A program made the position numbers and the translations under genes. The notes under the pieces were generated by a model. The model was not told where the DNA came from. It was given only the letters and a program-made list of their open reading frames with translations, and ran no database searches. A stretch of 32,626 nt of DNA from Phocaeicola sp. (GTDB lineage Bacteria; Bacteroidota; Bacteroidia; Bacteroidales; Bacteroidaceae), in assembly GCA_020026225.1 (NCBI GenBank), contig JAHHQU010000028.1, positions 1 through 32,626 of the forward strand, in the 5' to 3' direction. Position 1 is the stretch's first letter. Each line of letters starts with the position of its first letter. Positions 8,363 to 17,059 of this stretch are shown piece by piece.

Positions 8363-10024
8363 ATGGAACAGCCTCTGATTCCCGATTATATCTTTGAATC
8401 AAGTTGGGAAGTGTGTAACAAAGTTGGTGGTATTTATACCGTTTTATCTACAAGAGCTAAAACATTGCAGGATGCCTTTAAGGATAGAATTATTTTTATA
8501 GGTCCTGATGTTTGGATTGGTAAAGAAAATCCCCTGTTTGTGGAAGACAAGTCTGTCTTAAACGATTGGAGAAAGCATGCGCTTAAATCTGAAGGCCTGC
8601 GCGTTCGTGTAGGTCGTTGGCAGATTCCGAGCAATCCAATCGCTGTCTTGGTTGATTTTACTCCTTTCTATGCTCAAAAAAATGCGATATATGGTCAGAC
8701 TTGGAATGATTTCCAGGTAGACTCCCTTCATGCTTACGGTGATTACGATGAAGCATCTATGTTCTCGTATGCAGCTGGAAAAGTAGTGGAAAGCATTTAT
8801 CGTTTTGCCTTAAGTGCAAGTGATAAGGTCATTTATCAAGCTCATGAGTGGATGACAGGCCTCGGTGCCCTGTATATTCGTAAGTATGTGCCTGAAATCG
8901 CTACTATTTTTACAACTCATGCCACTTCCATAGGTCGTTCGATTGCAGGAAATGGCAAGCCTCTTTATGATTACTTGTTTGCATACAATGGTGATCAGAT
9001 GGCACGTGAATTGAATATGGAATCAAAACATTCCATTGAAAAGCAGACTGCTCATCATGTAGATTGTTTTACTACAGTAAGTGAAATTACAAACAATGAA
9101 TGTAAAGAATTGCTCGACAAGCCTGCCGATGTGATTCAGATGAACGGTTTCGAAGATAATTTTGTGCCTAAAGGTCGCTCTTTCTCGTTGAAACGACAGA
9201 AAGCTCGAGAAACCATGATTAATTTGGCGAATAAGTTACTTGGAACTTCATTGACTGACGATACCCTTATCATAGGAACAAGCGGACGTTATGAGTTCAA
9301 GAATAAAGGTATTAACGTTTACGTTGAGGCTTTGAATCGTTTGACACGTGACAAGAACTTGAAACGTGACGTTTTAGCCTTCATCAATGTACCAGGATGG
9401 GTGGGCGATGCTCGTGAAGACTTGAAGGAACGCTTGCAGAGCGATGAGCACTTTGACACACCGCTGCCAGTACCATTTATTACCCATTGGTTGCATAACA
9501 TGAGCCATGATCAGGTATTGGATATGTTGAAATACTTGAACATGTCTAATAGTGCCGATTCCAAAGTAAAGGTTATTTTTGTTCCTTGTTATTTGGACGG
9601 AAGAGATGGCATTGTCAATCTTACTTATTATGATATGGTCTTGGGTAACGACTTGAGCGTTTATCCTTCTTATTACGAACCTTGGGGATATACTCCATTG
9701 GAAAGCGTCGCTTTCAAAGTTCCTACCATTACTACAGATTTGGCAGGTTTCGGCATGTGGGTCAATGCTGAATTGGGTCATGTAGGCGAAATAAAAGACG
9801 GTGTTAAAGTCATCCACCGTACTGATTATAATTATTCAGAAGTGGCTGATTGCATTAAAGATAATATTGCTGATTTTTCTAATTACTCTGCCAGTGAGGT
9901 AGAAAAAATCAGAAAGAGTGCCCATAAGTTATCTCAGAAAGCATTATGGAAGCACTTTATAAAATACTATTACCAAGCTTATGATTTTGCATTAAGAAAC
10001 ATGATGCAAAGATTACCTAAATAA
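8363..10024 (+). CDS. Glycogen synthase, eukaryote-like GT3 family
   Basis: This 553-aa glycosyltransferase is predicted to lengthen glycogen chains from a nucleotide sugar, with UDP-glucose as the expected donor for GT3. The N-terminus FESSWEVCNKVGGIYTV (residues 11-27) and the C-terminal PSYYEPWGYTPLESVAF closely follow animal and fungal glycogen synthases, not the bacterial GlgA (GT5) type. Both Rossmann-type domains are present. It is shorter than eukaryotic forms of about 640-740 aa. The helix near the C-terminus that carries the glucose-6-phosphate-sensing arginine cluster in yeast and animals reads EVEKIRKSAHKLSQK here, so most of those arginines are missing. The phosphorylase gene follows after 29 bp. 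No branching enzyme or GlgC is nearby. Confidence 0.92.
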   Translation: MEQPLIPDYIFESSWEVCNKVGGIYTVLSTRAKTLQDAFKDRIIFIGPDVWIGKENPLFVEDKSVLNDWRKHALKSEGLRVRVGRWQIPSNPIAVLVDFTPFYAQKNAIYGQTWNDFQVDSLHAYGDYDEASMFSYAAGKVVESIYRFALSASDKVIYQAHEWMTGLGALYIRKYVPEIATIFTTHATSIGRSIAGNGKPLYDYLFAYNGDQMARELNMESKHSIEKQTAHHVDCFTTVSEITNNECKELLDKPADVIQMNGFEDNFVPKGRSFSLKRQKARETMINLANKLLGTSLTDDTLIIGTSGRYEFKNKGINVYVEALNRLTRDKNLKRDVLAFINVPGWVGDAREDLKERLQSDEHFDTPLPVPFITHWLHNMSHDQVLDMLKYLNMSNSADSKVKVIFVPCYLDGRDGIVNLTYYDMVLGNDLSVYPSYYEPWGYTPLESVAFKVPTITTDLAGFGMWVNAELGHVGEIKDGVKVIHRTDYNYSEVADCIKDNIADFSNYSASEVEKIRKSAHKLSQKALWKHFIKYYYQAYDFALRNMMQRLPK

Positions 10025-10053
10025 CCGAATTCTTAATTTAAGTTTTTAAAAAT

Positions 10054-12621
10054 ATGAAAATCAAAACTAATAATGCAAATGCTCCGGTTTGGAAAGATGT
10101 GAATGTAAAGTCACATATTCCAGAATCGTTGAAGATGTTGGAGGAAATGGCCCGCAATATTTGGTGGGCATGGAATGATGACGCAACAGCAATGTTCAGG
10201 TCATTGGATCCGGAATTGTGGGCTGCTGTCGGTCAGAATCCAGTTGTTCTTCTTGAAAGATTGAATTACGAAAAGTTGGAAGCTCTTTCTGAAAACAAGG
10301 AAGTTCTTGCAAAGATCAATGATATTTATGCCAAGTTCAAGGCTTACATGAACGAAAAACCAAACGCAAACCGTCCTTCAGTAGCTTATTTTTGTATGGA
10401 ATACGGGTTGACTCATGTATTGAAAATCTATTCAGGAGGTTTGGGTGTTTTGGCTGGTGACTACTTGAAAGAAGCATCAGATAGCAACGTAAATATGTGT
10501 GCGGTAGGTTTCTTGTACCGTTACGGCTATTTCAGCCAGAGCCTTTCTATGGATGGACAGCAAATCGCTAATTATGAAGCTCAGAATTTCGGCAGTCTTC
10601 CTCTTGAATGCGTTTTGGATGAAAATGGCAAACCGGTTGTCCTCGACGTTCCTTATTTGAATTATTATGTACACGCTTTTGTATGGCGTGTAAATGTCGG
10701 TCGTGTGCCTTTGTATCTGTTGGATACAGACAATGAATTGAACAGCGAATTCGACCGCTCTATTACATACCAGCTTTACGGGGGTGACTGGGAAAACCGC
10801 TTGAAACAGGAAATCTTGTTGGGCATTGGTGGCGTATTGCTGTTGAAGAAACTCGGTATCAAGAAAGATATCTATCACTGCAACGAAGGTCACGCAGCAT
10901 TGTGTAACGTACAGCGTCTGTGCGAATACGTAGAAAGCGGCATGACTTTTGAAGAAGCTCTTGAAATCGTTCGTGCTTCTTCTTTATATACAGTACATAC
11001 TCCAGTTCCTGCTGGTCACGATTATTTTGATGAAGGCTTGTTCGGAAAGTACATGGGCGGTTATCCGCAGCGTATGGGCATTTCATGGCAGGACTTGATG
11101 GATTTGGGTCGTATCAATCCGGGAGATGTAAATGAACGTTTCTGTATGTCAACTTTTGCTTGCAACACCTGTCAGGAAGTGAATGGTGTAAGCTGGTTGC
11201 ACGGTAAAGTTTCTCAGGAAATGTTTGCTGGTATCTGGAAAGGTTATTTCGCTGAAGAAAACCATGTAGGATATGTTACCAACGGTGTACACTTCCCAAC
11301 TTGGTGTGCTTCTGAATGGAAGTCTCTTTACGGCAAATACTTCGATAAGAACTTCATGAAGGATCAGTCAAATCCTAAAATCTGGGAAGCTATCTATAAT
11401 GTGCCTGATGAAGAAATCTGGAGCACTCGTATGGCATTGAAGAATAAATTGATTAACTATATCCGTAATCAGTTTCGTGATACTTGGTTGAAGAACCAAG
11501 GTGACCCTTCACGTGTCGTATCATTGATGGACAATATTAATCCAAACGCTTTGTTGATTGGTTTCGCTCGTCGTTTCGCCACTTACAAACGTGCACATTT
11601 GTTGTTTACAGATTTGGATCGTTTGTCAAAGATTGTAAATAATCCTGATTATCCAGTGCAGTTCTTGTTTGCTGGTAAGGCTCATCCACACGATGGTGCA
11701 GGTCAGGGCTTGATCAAGAAGATTGTTGAAATCTCTAAACGTCCTGAATTCTTGGGTAAGATCATTTTCTTGGAAAACTATGATATGAAGTTGGCTCGTC
11801 GTCTGGTATCAGGTGTTGATATCTGGATGAACACACCGACTCGTCCATTGGAAGCATCTGGTACATCTGGAGAAAAAGCGTTGATGAATGGTGTTGTCAA
11901 TTTCTCTGTCCTTGACGGATGGTGGTTAGAAGGTTACCGAGAAGGAGCTGGTTGGGCGTTGACAGAAAAACGTACTTATCAGAATCAGGAACATCAAGAC
12001 CAGTTGGATGCTGCTACTATCTATAGTATTCTTGAAACTGAAATCCTTCCATTGTACTATGCTCGCAACAAGAAGGGTTATTCAGAAGGCTGGATCAAGA
12101 CTATCAAGAATTCTATCGCACAGGTTGCTCCTCATTATACTATGAAGCGTCAGCTTGATGATTATTATACCAAGTTCTACAATGTAGAAGCTAATCGTTA
12201 TCATAAATTGGCTGCAGACAATAATGCAAAAGCGAAAGAGATAGCGAAGTGGAAAGAAGAAGTGGTAGAAAAATGGGATACCATTGAAATCGTTAAATGG
12301 GACAAGTGTGAAGAACTTCGTCATGGCAGCATTGAAAGTGGTAAGGAATACACTATTACTTGTGTAGTGGACGAAAAAGGTTTGAAAGACGCAGTCGGTT
12401 TGGAATTGGTAGTAACCTATACAAATGCAGAAGGCAAGGAACACATCTATTCTGTAACACCGATGGAAATGGTGAAGAATGAAGGTGATTTATATACATT
12501 CCGTCTGATATACAGCTTGTCGAATGCCGGCAGCTTTAAACTGGCTTACCGTATGTATCCAAAGAACGAAGAATTGGCACACCGTCAGGACTTCGCATAC
12601 GTTCGTTGGATTAATGCCTGA
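10054..12621 (+). CDS. glgP: Glycogen/alpha-glucan phosphorylase (GT35)
   Basis: This 855-aa PLP-dependent enzyme is predicted to release glucose-1-phosphate from alpha-1,4-glucan. The first 110 residues or so (SLKMLEEMARNIWWAWN...) are the DUF3417-type N-terminal region of the short bacterial alpha-glucan phosphorylase group. Next come AYFCMEYGL and YSGGLGVLAGDYLK (glucan/phosphate site region). The PLP-binding lysine motif EASGTSGEK is at 600-608, with Lys608. The last 120 residues or so form an additional beta-rich domain. It lies 29 bp after the synthase and shares its promoter; a strong terminator follows. Synthesis and breakdown of the same polymer are therefore encoded in one transcript, so flux must be set after transcription. 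Confidence 0.95.
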   Translation: MKIKTNNANAPVWKDVNVKSHIPESLKMLEEMARNIWWAWNDDATAMFRSLDPELWAAVGQNPVVLLERLNYEKLEALSENKEVLAKINDIYAKFKAYMNEKPNANRPSVAYFCMEYGLTHVLKIYSGGLGVLAGDYLKEASDSNVNMCAVGFLYRYGYFSQSLSMDGQQIANYEAQNFGSLPLECVLDENGKPVVLDVPYLNYYVHAFVWRVNVGRVPLYLLDTDNELNSEFDRSITYQLYGGDWENRLKQEILLGIGGVLLLKKLGIKKDIYHCNEGHAALCNVQRLCEYVESGMTFEEALEIVRASSLYTVHTPVPAGHDYFDEGLFGKYMGGYPQRMGISWQDLMDLGRINPGDVNERFCMSTFACNTCQEVNGVSWLHGKVSQEMFAGIWKGYFAEENHVGYVTNGVHFPTWCASEWKSLYGKYFDKNFMKDQSNPKIWEAIYNVPDEEIWSTRMALKNKLINYIRNQFRDTWLKNQGDPSRVVSLMDNINPNALLIGFARRFATYKRAHLLFTDLDRLSKIVNNPDYPVQFLFAGKAHPHDGAGQGLIKKIVEISKRPEFLGKIIFLENYDMKLARRLVSGVDIWMNTPTRPLEASGTSGEKALMNGVVNFSVLDGWWLEGYREGAGWALTEKRTYQNQEHQDQLDAATIYSILETEILPLYYARNKKGYSEGWIKTIKNSIAQVAPHYTMKRQLDDYYTKFYNVEANRYHKLAADNNAKAKEIAKWKEEVVEKWDTIEIVKWDKCEELRHGSIESGKEYTITCVVDEKGLKDAVGLELVVTYTNAEGKEHIYSVTPMEMVKNEGDLYTFRLIYSLSNAGSFKLAYRMYPKNEELAHRQDFAYVRWINA

Positions 12622-12647
12622 ATTTAACGTAGTTTGCTTTTAATATT

Positions 12648-12687
12648 CGGTCTTATTCTTCATGAGGAGAATAAGACCGTTTTTTTT
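12648..12687 (+). terminator. Terminator after glycogen phosphorylase
   Basis: A perfect 12-bp stem (12648-12659 with 12668-12679), 8-nt loop and a run of eight T bases lie 27 bp after the stop. Confidence 0.92.
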
Positions 12688-12859
12688 GTCTTTTGTCTTG
12701 AAGAGATTCCACTTGTCTTGGTGGGCTTTGTTGCGTTTTGTAACTTCTTGCTGCTCATAATTTAACATTTAAGGGGAATAAATGTAAAAAATGCAAATCA
12801 GATGCAGTATATTCTACTTTTTGCTATTTTAAAGACAAAATAGTTAAAACCATGCACTT

Positions 12860-13597
12860 ATGAAAAAATTAAATTTATTAGGTATTATAGGCTTATTGAT
12901 GACGTTTTCTGTCCTCTTTTCAAGTTGTGATGATGATGAAGGCTATTCTTTAGGAGACGTAGCTTTGGATTATGTAACGGTACATGTTCTGGGTGAGGGA
13001 ACCTACAGCTATACAGGTGATTCTTGGGGTAGCATGTGGCCTGCCGCTCCAGTATCGTATCCCGACTTGAGATGGGCGGAAGGACAGCGTGCATTGATGT
13101 ATTTCAATCCTCTTTACGATGACTTCTCCGGATATGATGTGGCCATTAAAGTATTGGATATCCAACCGATTCTGACGAAGCAGGTTGAAGAACTGACAGA
13201 GAAGAATGCCGAAGAATTCGGAGATGATCCCGCTGCCTTAACCAATGTATGGTTAGGTGGAGGCTTTATGAACATCACTTTTCAGCAGCGTCTCCCTCTT
13301 TCGCATAAGCATCGTGTAAGTCTGGTGAAGAATACGACGGCAGAATATGCTGATGACGGATACATTCACTTGGAGTTCCGCTACAATACTTATGGAGATG
13401 CGCCTGCAGAGAATCCTATAGTCGATGGAATGGTAAGTTATAATTTAGCTACGTTGGATTTTAAGGACCAGAAAGGAATTCAGCTGAGAATCAATTCAAT
13501 CAAGAATGGAGAGAAAATCATACAGCTCGATTTCCAATCTAAAGAAACGGCTCCCCAAAACGAAAAGCTGAACTTTGAGAAATCGAAGGTGGAATAG
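12860..13597 (+). CDS. NigD-like surface lipoprotein
   Basis: This 245-aa lipoprotein has a type II signal peptide with the lipobox ending at Cys23 (VLFSSC), directly followed by DDDE. Such an acidic stretch after the lipid-bearing cysteine resembles the Bacteroidetes lipoprotein export signal, so the protein is probably on the outer surface. The rest is beta-rich, and the N-terminal OB-like and C-terminal parts resemble the NigD-like family of Bacteroidales (YDVAIKVLDIQPILTKQ, LEFRYNTYGD). The molecular role of that family is not established. The gene has its own start region of 170 bp after the glgP terminator; I see only an imperfect -7-like TACTTTTTG there. It may be co-transcribed with the next gene, as no clear terminator lies between them. 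Confidence 0.75.
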   Translation: MKKLNLLGIIGLLMTFSVLFSSCDDDEGYSLGDVALDYVTVHVLGEGTYSYTGDSWGSMWPAAPVSYPDLRWAEGQRALMYFNPLYDDFSGYDVAIKVLDIQPILTKQVEELTEKNAEEFGDDPAALTNVWLGGGFMNITFQQRLPLSHKHRVSLVKNTTAEYADDGYIHLEFRYNTYGDAPAENPIVDGMVSYNLATLDFKDQKGIQLRINSIKNGEKIIQLDFQSKETAPQNEKLNFEKSKVE

Positions 13598-13714
13598 TCA
13601 TTGTTTTATAATGATAATTATCCTTTTAGAACTTTAAAATCGACCTGCAATCTTAGGATTTTTCGGATAAAAGTAACACCTTTACGGCGTAAGTAATAGT
13701 TAAAATGTTTATTT

Positions 13715-14146
13715 ATGAAGAAAATTCTTATTTTATTATTTAGTCTGTTTACCCTTTCGGGTGTTGCTCATGCAGATAATGACAGACCCGTAAGTGCGAG
13801 TGCTCTTCCTGCTCAGGCACAAACTTTTATCAAGCATCATTTCAGTCATTCAGACATTGCCAAAGTATGGCAGGATGACGATGGCTTTGATGTACGCATG
13901 CGAAATGGCATTGAAATAGAGTTTGGAAGAAATGGGAAATGGACCGAAATCAAACGAAATAGAAAAGGACTGCCGGCTTCGGTTATCCCCAAACGGATTC
14001 TGCATCACGTGGTGGAATCTTATGGATCTAAAGTTCGGGTGGTTGAAATCAGTCGTGGATATGACGCCATCGAGATAAAACTCTCCAATGGCAAAGAACT
14101 CGAATTTGACCGTCAGACAGCAGATTTTATCCGAGAAGATGATTGA
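13715..14146 (+). CDS. PepSY-like periplasmic protein
   Basis: This 143-aa protein has a Sec signal peptide (MKKILILLFSLFTLSGVAHA, cleavage about residue 20). The mature part has two similar blocks: LPAQAQTFIKHHF...GFDVRMRNGIEIEFGRNGKW and IPKRILHHVVESYG...AIEIKLSNGKELEFDRQ. This is the layout of the Bacteroidetes PepSY-like (BLIP-like fold) proteins, in which a helix is followed by a small sheet. Such proteins are periplasmic; the ligand is unknown. It lies 117 bp after the NigD-like gene and ends at a terminator shared with the convergent beta-barrel gene. Confidence 0.75.
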   Translation: MKKILILLFSLFTLSGVAHADNDRPVSASALPAQAQTFIKHHFSHSDIAKVWQDDDGFDVRMRNGIEIEFGRNGKWTEIKRNRKGLPASVIPKRILHHVVESYGSKVRVVEISRGYDAIEIKLSNGKELEFDRQTADFIREDD

Positions 14147-14169
14147 TCATCCGTCTGCTTGAATAATGA

Positions 14170-14220
14170 AAGGCTCCGTTTAGCAAAGAGATTATCGCGC
14201 TAAACGGAGCCTTTTGTTTT
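14170..14220 (+). terminator. Terminator between convergent genes
   Basis: A perfect 15-bp stem (14170-14184 with 14199-14213) with a 14-nt loop is followed by a T-rich run on the plus strand. It stands 23 bp behind the PepSY-like gene and 28 bp beyond the stop of the convergent beta-barrel gene. On the minus strand the T-run is weaker (TTTCATT), so it may serve both directions, but better for plus. Confidence 0.88.
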
Positions 14221-14240
14221 TATAAAAATCCAGTCAAGGA

Positions 14241-14714
14241 TTAGAAGCAGTATGCAATGCCGCCAGTGATGACGAACTGATTGTCACCGTCGATTAACTG
14301 GAATTTCGGTTCGATAATTAATTTGACGTTAGAAGCAATGTTGAATTCAGCTCCGGCACCGAATTTAGCTTGGAAGTCGCCTGAAGTAGGATTGCCTTCG
14401 ACATGCAATTTGTGATGACCGTAACCGATTCCTACCAATGGGTACAAAGTTACGTCAGATGCAACAGGGAACAAGTAAGAGAAATTGGCACCCAAATCCC
14501 AGAAACTTACATAGTCATGCTTGAAATAGTAGTTGAATTCTGGTTCAATGCGGACATTATCCGTAATGTTGTATTGGAATCTTGCACCAATACCGAAAGA
14601 TCTTTCACTTGCGTAGTTTAAGTTGATACCAAGAGCTTTGTCACCGCTGCTTTGAGCGAATGAAGTTGTAAGACCTGCAATGAGGCATACAAGTAACAAT
14701 GTGATTTTTTTCAT
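14241..14714 (-). CDS. Small outer-membrane beta-barrel protein
   Basis: This 157-aa protein has a Sec signal peptide (cleavage after TSFA, residue 20). Alternating hydrophobic/polar strands follow (IGARFQYNI, VRIEPEFNYYF, VTLYPLVGIGYG, VKLIIEPKFQLI), ending in an aromatic residue (GGIAYCF). This fits the eight-stranded OmpA/OmpX-like barrel class (outer membrane protein beta-barrel domain). No peptidoglycan-binding domain is attached. Function beyond membrane insertion is not predictable. It is transcribed alone from a good -7 box 34-41 bp upstream. Confidence 0.82.
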   Translation of the reverse strand: MKKITLLLVCLIAGLTTSFAQSSGDKALGINLNYASERSFGIGARFQYNITDNVRIEPEFNYYFKHDYVSFWDLGANFSYLFPVASDVTLYPLVGIGYGHHKLHVEGNPTSGDFQAKFGAGAEFNIASNVKLIIEPKFQLIDGDNQFVITGGIAYCF

Positions 14715-14747
14715 GATGTTTAGTTGTTATTTAGTTCAACATATACG

Positions 14748-14755
14748 CAAATATA
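14748..14755 (-). promoter_or_regulatory. -7 box of the beta-barrel gene
   Basis: The minus strand reads TATATTTG here, a full match to TAnnTTTG. It would give a leader of roughly 28 nt. The -33 side is AT-rich without a TTTG. Confidence 0.55.
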
Positions 14756-14813
14756 AGAAAATTTTTAAAATAGTTGAATTTATGATTCTGCTTTTTAGGG
14801 AACCCGGTTATCT

Positions 14814-14844
14814 TTTGTGTTATTTGATTATAATAATAAGTTTG
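14814..14844 (+). promoter_or_regulatory. Possible plus-strand promoter facing the repeat array
   Basis: TTTG (14814-14817), a 19-bp gap and TAAGTTTG (14837-14844) match the Bacteroidetes promoter pattern. No gene follows on this strand before guaA, which is antisense. A transcript from here would begin about 30 nt before the 72-bp repeat, so a non-coding RNA is possible. In AT-rich sequence such matches can occur by chance. Confidence 0.3.
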
Positions 14845-14880
14845 TGGACTTTAGAAGAGTTCCTTTGTGAAAAGACCTGT

Positions 14881-14952
14881 TTATCTACTGACATACGTCA
14901 GCAGTATTACCGACATAGGTCAGCAGCATTACTGACATACGTCAGCAGATAA
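14881..14952. repeat. Three 22-bp tandem repeats forming a 72-bp near-palindrome
   Basis: Three head-to-tail units (14887-14908, 14909-14930, 14931-14952) each contain the dyad CTGAC-N4-GTCAG or a close variant. The array is bounded by TTATCT at 14881 and AGATAA at 14952, and the whole block is symmetric about 14916/14917: 26 of 36 opposed positions are complementary. In minus-strand RNA seven of the ten mismatches become G-U pairs, so a long hairpin could form. It lies between the guaA terminator and the beta-barrel promoter. Confidence 0.85.
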
Positions 14953-15180
14953 CAACGTCCATTCACAGCAGTGCCTTCCAATGGAGACTAAGCCGTAGGG
15001 GACAAATAGAAGGAAATATTTGAATCTTCTCGTATGGTTTTCAGATAAGGTTCATACCCTCAATGGGAACGTGAAAAAATCTCCACCCGTTCAGTTCTGA
15101 CATTGATATCCTCTTGGAGATTTCATTTACATGAGGAAGACGTCGAATAGGGAGTTGTCTCATACTACCTCTTAGGCTCA
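14953..15180. other. Intergenic stretch after guaA, no gene seen
   Basis: There is no credible coding frame on either strand. The only noted structure is a 9-bp inverted repeat (AAATCTCCA near 15078 with TGGAGATTT near 15115) with a long loop. The region lies downstream of the guaA terminator and may hold decayed sequence or an unrecognised RNA together with the repeat to its left. Confidence 0.4.
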
Positions 15181-15217
15181 AAAAAAATAGCCCCTGCTTC
15201 GAAAAGCAGAGGCTATT
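15181..15217 (-). terminator. guaA terminator with UUCG loop
   Basis: On the minus strand a 14-bp stem (15204-15217 with 15186-15199, one G-U pair) is capped by TTCG, an extra-stable tetraloop. A run of T bases follows (15187 down to 15181). It lies 27 bp after the guaA stop. Confidence 0.9.
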
Positions 15218-15243
15218 CCTATTTATATTCAAATATGGGCAAA

Positions 15244-16767
15244 TTATTCCCATTCAATAGTTGCTGGTGGTTTGGACGAGATGTCATAGCATACTCTGTT
15301 GATGCCCTTCACCTTATTGATGATGCTGTTTGATACATGTCCCATAAATTCATAAGGCAGATGAGCCCAGTCGGCCGACATGGCATCGGTGCTTGTTACA
15401 GCACGTAAAGCAACAGCTTGTTCGTAGGTTCGTTCGTCTCCCATCACTCCGACACTCTGAACAGGAAGCAAGATTACTCCAGCCTGCCATACTTTGTCGT
15501 AGAGATTCCAGTCACGCAGACCTTGAATGAAGATGTCGTCCGCTTCTTGAAGAATGTGTACTTTTTCTGGAGTGACATCTCCTAAGATTCTTACAGCCAA
15601 GCCAGGACCAGGGAAGGGGTGGCGAGTAATCAGATGTTCTGGCATGCCAAGTTCTCTACCTACTTTACGGACTTCATCTTTGAAGAGGAGTCGTAATGGC
15701 TCGCAGAGGCTCAGGTGCATCTTTTCAGGCAAACCTCCTACATTATGGTGGCTTTTGATAACAGTTCCGGTAATGGATAATGATTCAATGCAGTCAGGGT
15801 AGATGGTTCCTTGTGCTAACCATTTGGCATCCTTTATTTTATGGGCTTCTTCTTCAAAAACGTCTATGAAGCCTTTGCCGATAATCTTACGCTTCTTTTC
15901 AGGTTCTTTTACGCCGGCTAAGTCATGGAAAAATCTTTCACTGGCATCTACACCTATGACGTTCAATCCAAGGCCCTGATAATCCTTCATTACGTTGGCA
16001 AATTCGTTTTTACGTAGCATGCCATGGTCTACAAAGATGCAGGTCAGGTTCGCTCCGATGGCCCGGTGAAGTAGAACAGCAGCGACTGATGAGTCGACTC
16101 CTCCGCTTAATCCAAGAATAACCTTGTCATTGCCCAACTGTTCTTTTAATTCAGAAACGGTGGATTCAATGAATGAAGTGGCACTCCAGTCTTGTTTGCC
16201 TCCACAAATGTCAACCACGAAGTTCTTCAGCATCTGTGTGCCGTCTTCGCTATGGAAAACTTCCGGATGGAATTGAACGCCCCATAGCTTTTCACCTTTG
16301 GCTTGATAAGCGGCCACTGTCACTTTCTTGGTTGAGGCAATGATTTCAAAATTGTCTGGAATGGCAGTAATGGTATCTCCATGACTCATCCATACTTGAG
16401 ATTCTGCTCGTACACCTTTGAACAGCGGATTGTCTTGCATAAAAGTGGTCAGATGAGCACGTCCGTATTCACGGGTATTGGCTGGCTCAACTTTTCCGCC
16501 GTTCTTGTATGCCATGAATTGGGCCCCGTAACAGATTCCCAGAATAGGGTATTTGCCACGAATTTCGTTCAAATCTATTTTGAAAGCGTGTTCATCGTAT
16601 ACAGAGAAGGGACTTCCAGATAGAATGACTCCAATGATATCGGGATCATTGTGAGGAAATTTGTTGTAAGGAACAATCTCGCAATACATATTCAGTTCTC
16701 TGATGCGACGTGCAATTAATTGGGTCGTCTGTGAACCGAAATCGAGAATAATGATTTTTTCCTGCAT
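15244..16767 (-). CDS. guaA: GMP synthase (glutamine-hydrolysing)
   Basis: This 507-aa enzyme converts XMP to GMP with ATP and glutamine. Domains in order: class I glutamine amidotransferase (about 1-190) with nucleophile Cys79 in GICYGAQ and His167/Glu169 in VQFHPEV; ATP pyrophosphatase domain with the PP-loop SGGVDSS at 221-227; and the C-terminal dimerisation domain ending KPPATIEWE, the usual GuaA ending. Length is normal. It is a single-gene transcript with its own promoter and terminator. No purine riboswitch is recognisable in the short leader. Confidence 0.98.
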   Translation of the reverse strand: MQEKIIILDFGSQTTQLIARRIRELNMYCEIVPYNKFPHNDPDIIGVILSGSPFSVYDEHAFKIDLNEIRGKYPILGICYGAQFMAYKNGGKVEPANTREYGRAHLTTFMQDNPLFKGVRAESQVWMSHGDTITAIPDNFEIIASTKKVTVAAYQAKGEKLWGVQFHPEVFHSEDGTQMLKNFVVDICGGKQDWSATSFIESTVSELKEQLGNDKVILGLSGGVDSSVAAVLLHRAIGANLTCIFVDHGMLRKNEFANVMKDYQGLGLNVIGVDASERFFHDLAGVKEPEKKRKIIGKGFIDVFEEEAHKIKDAKWLAQGTIYPDCIESLSITGTVIKSHHNVGGLPEKMHLSLCEPLRLLFKDEVRKVGRELGMPEHLITRHPFPGPGLAVRILGDVTPEKVHILQEADDIFIQGLRDWNLYDKVWQAGVILLPVQSVGVMGDERTYEQAVALRAVTSTDAMSADWAHLPYEFMGHVSNSIINKVKGINRVCYDISSKPPATIEWE

Positions 16768-16806
16768 AATTTTGTGTTATAATAGCGTTGTAATAACAAT
16801 TGCGTG

Positions 16807-16814
16807 CAAAAGTA
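16807..16814 (-). promoter_or_regulatory. -7 box of guaA
   Basis: The minus strand reads TACTTTTG, matching TAnnTTTG, 40-47 bp upstream of the start codon. The upstream side is A/T-rich without a clear TTTG. Confidence 0.5.
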
Positions 16815-16990
16815 GTAAAATCATAAAAAAAAGAGATTTTTTGAAGAAAATATATAAGATATATTAAGGGTAATAATCATTCTTTTATATCTGAAGCCGT
16901 TGCTCGACCAGGTATTTGTCTGTATCAGGCGGCTTGGAACCGAACTTCTGTTCTGCTCATGTATTCTTTGAACCTGCATCCTTTATTCAG

Positions 16991-17037
16991 AAAAAAAAGC
17001 AGGCTTGCAATCTGGTGATTTGGGATTGCAAGCCTGC
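16991..17037 (-). terminator. Terminator of the tex-nudC transcript
   Basis: A perfect 14-bp GC-rich stem (17024-17037 with 16999-17012), 11-nt loop and a run of eight T bases on the minus strand (16998-16991) lie 23 bp after the nudC stop. Confidence 0.92.
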
Positions 17038-17059
17038 CTATAAGGTAAGAGATGGACCC

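Noticed and set aside
14881..14952. CRISPR-like array
   Set aside because: The 22-bp units are directly adjacent with no unique spacers, there are only three, and no cas gene is near.
14680..14952. 90-aa open frame over the beta-barrel promoter and repeats
   Set aside because: It overlaps the start of the beta-barrel gene on the other strand and runs through the repeat array; residue composition looks random.
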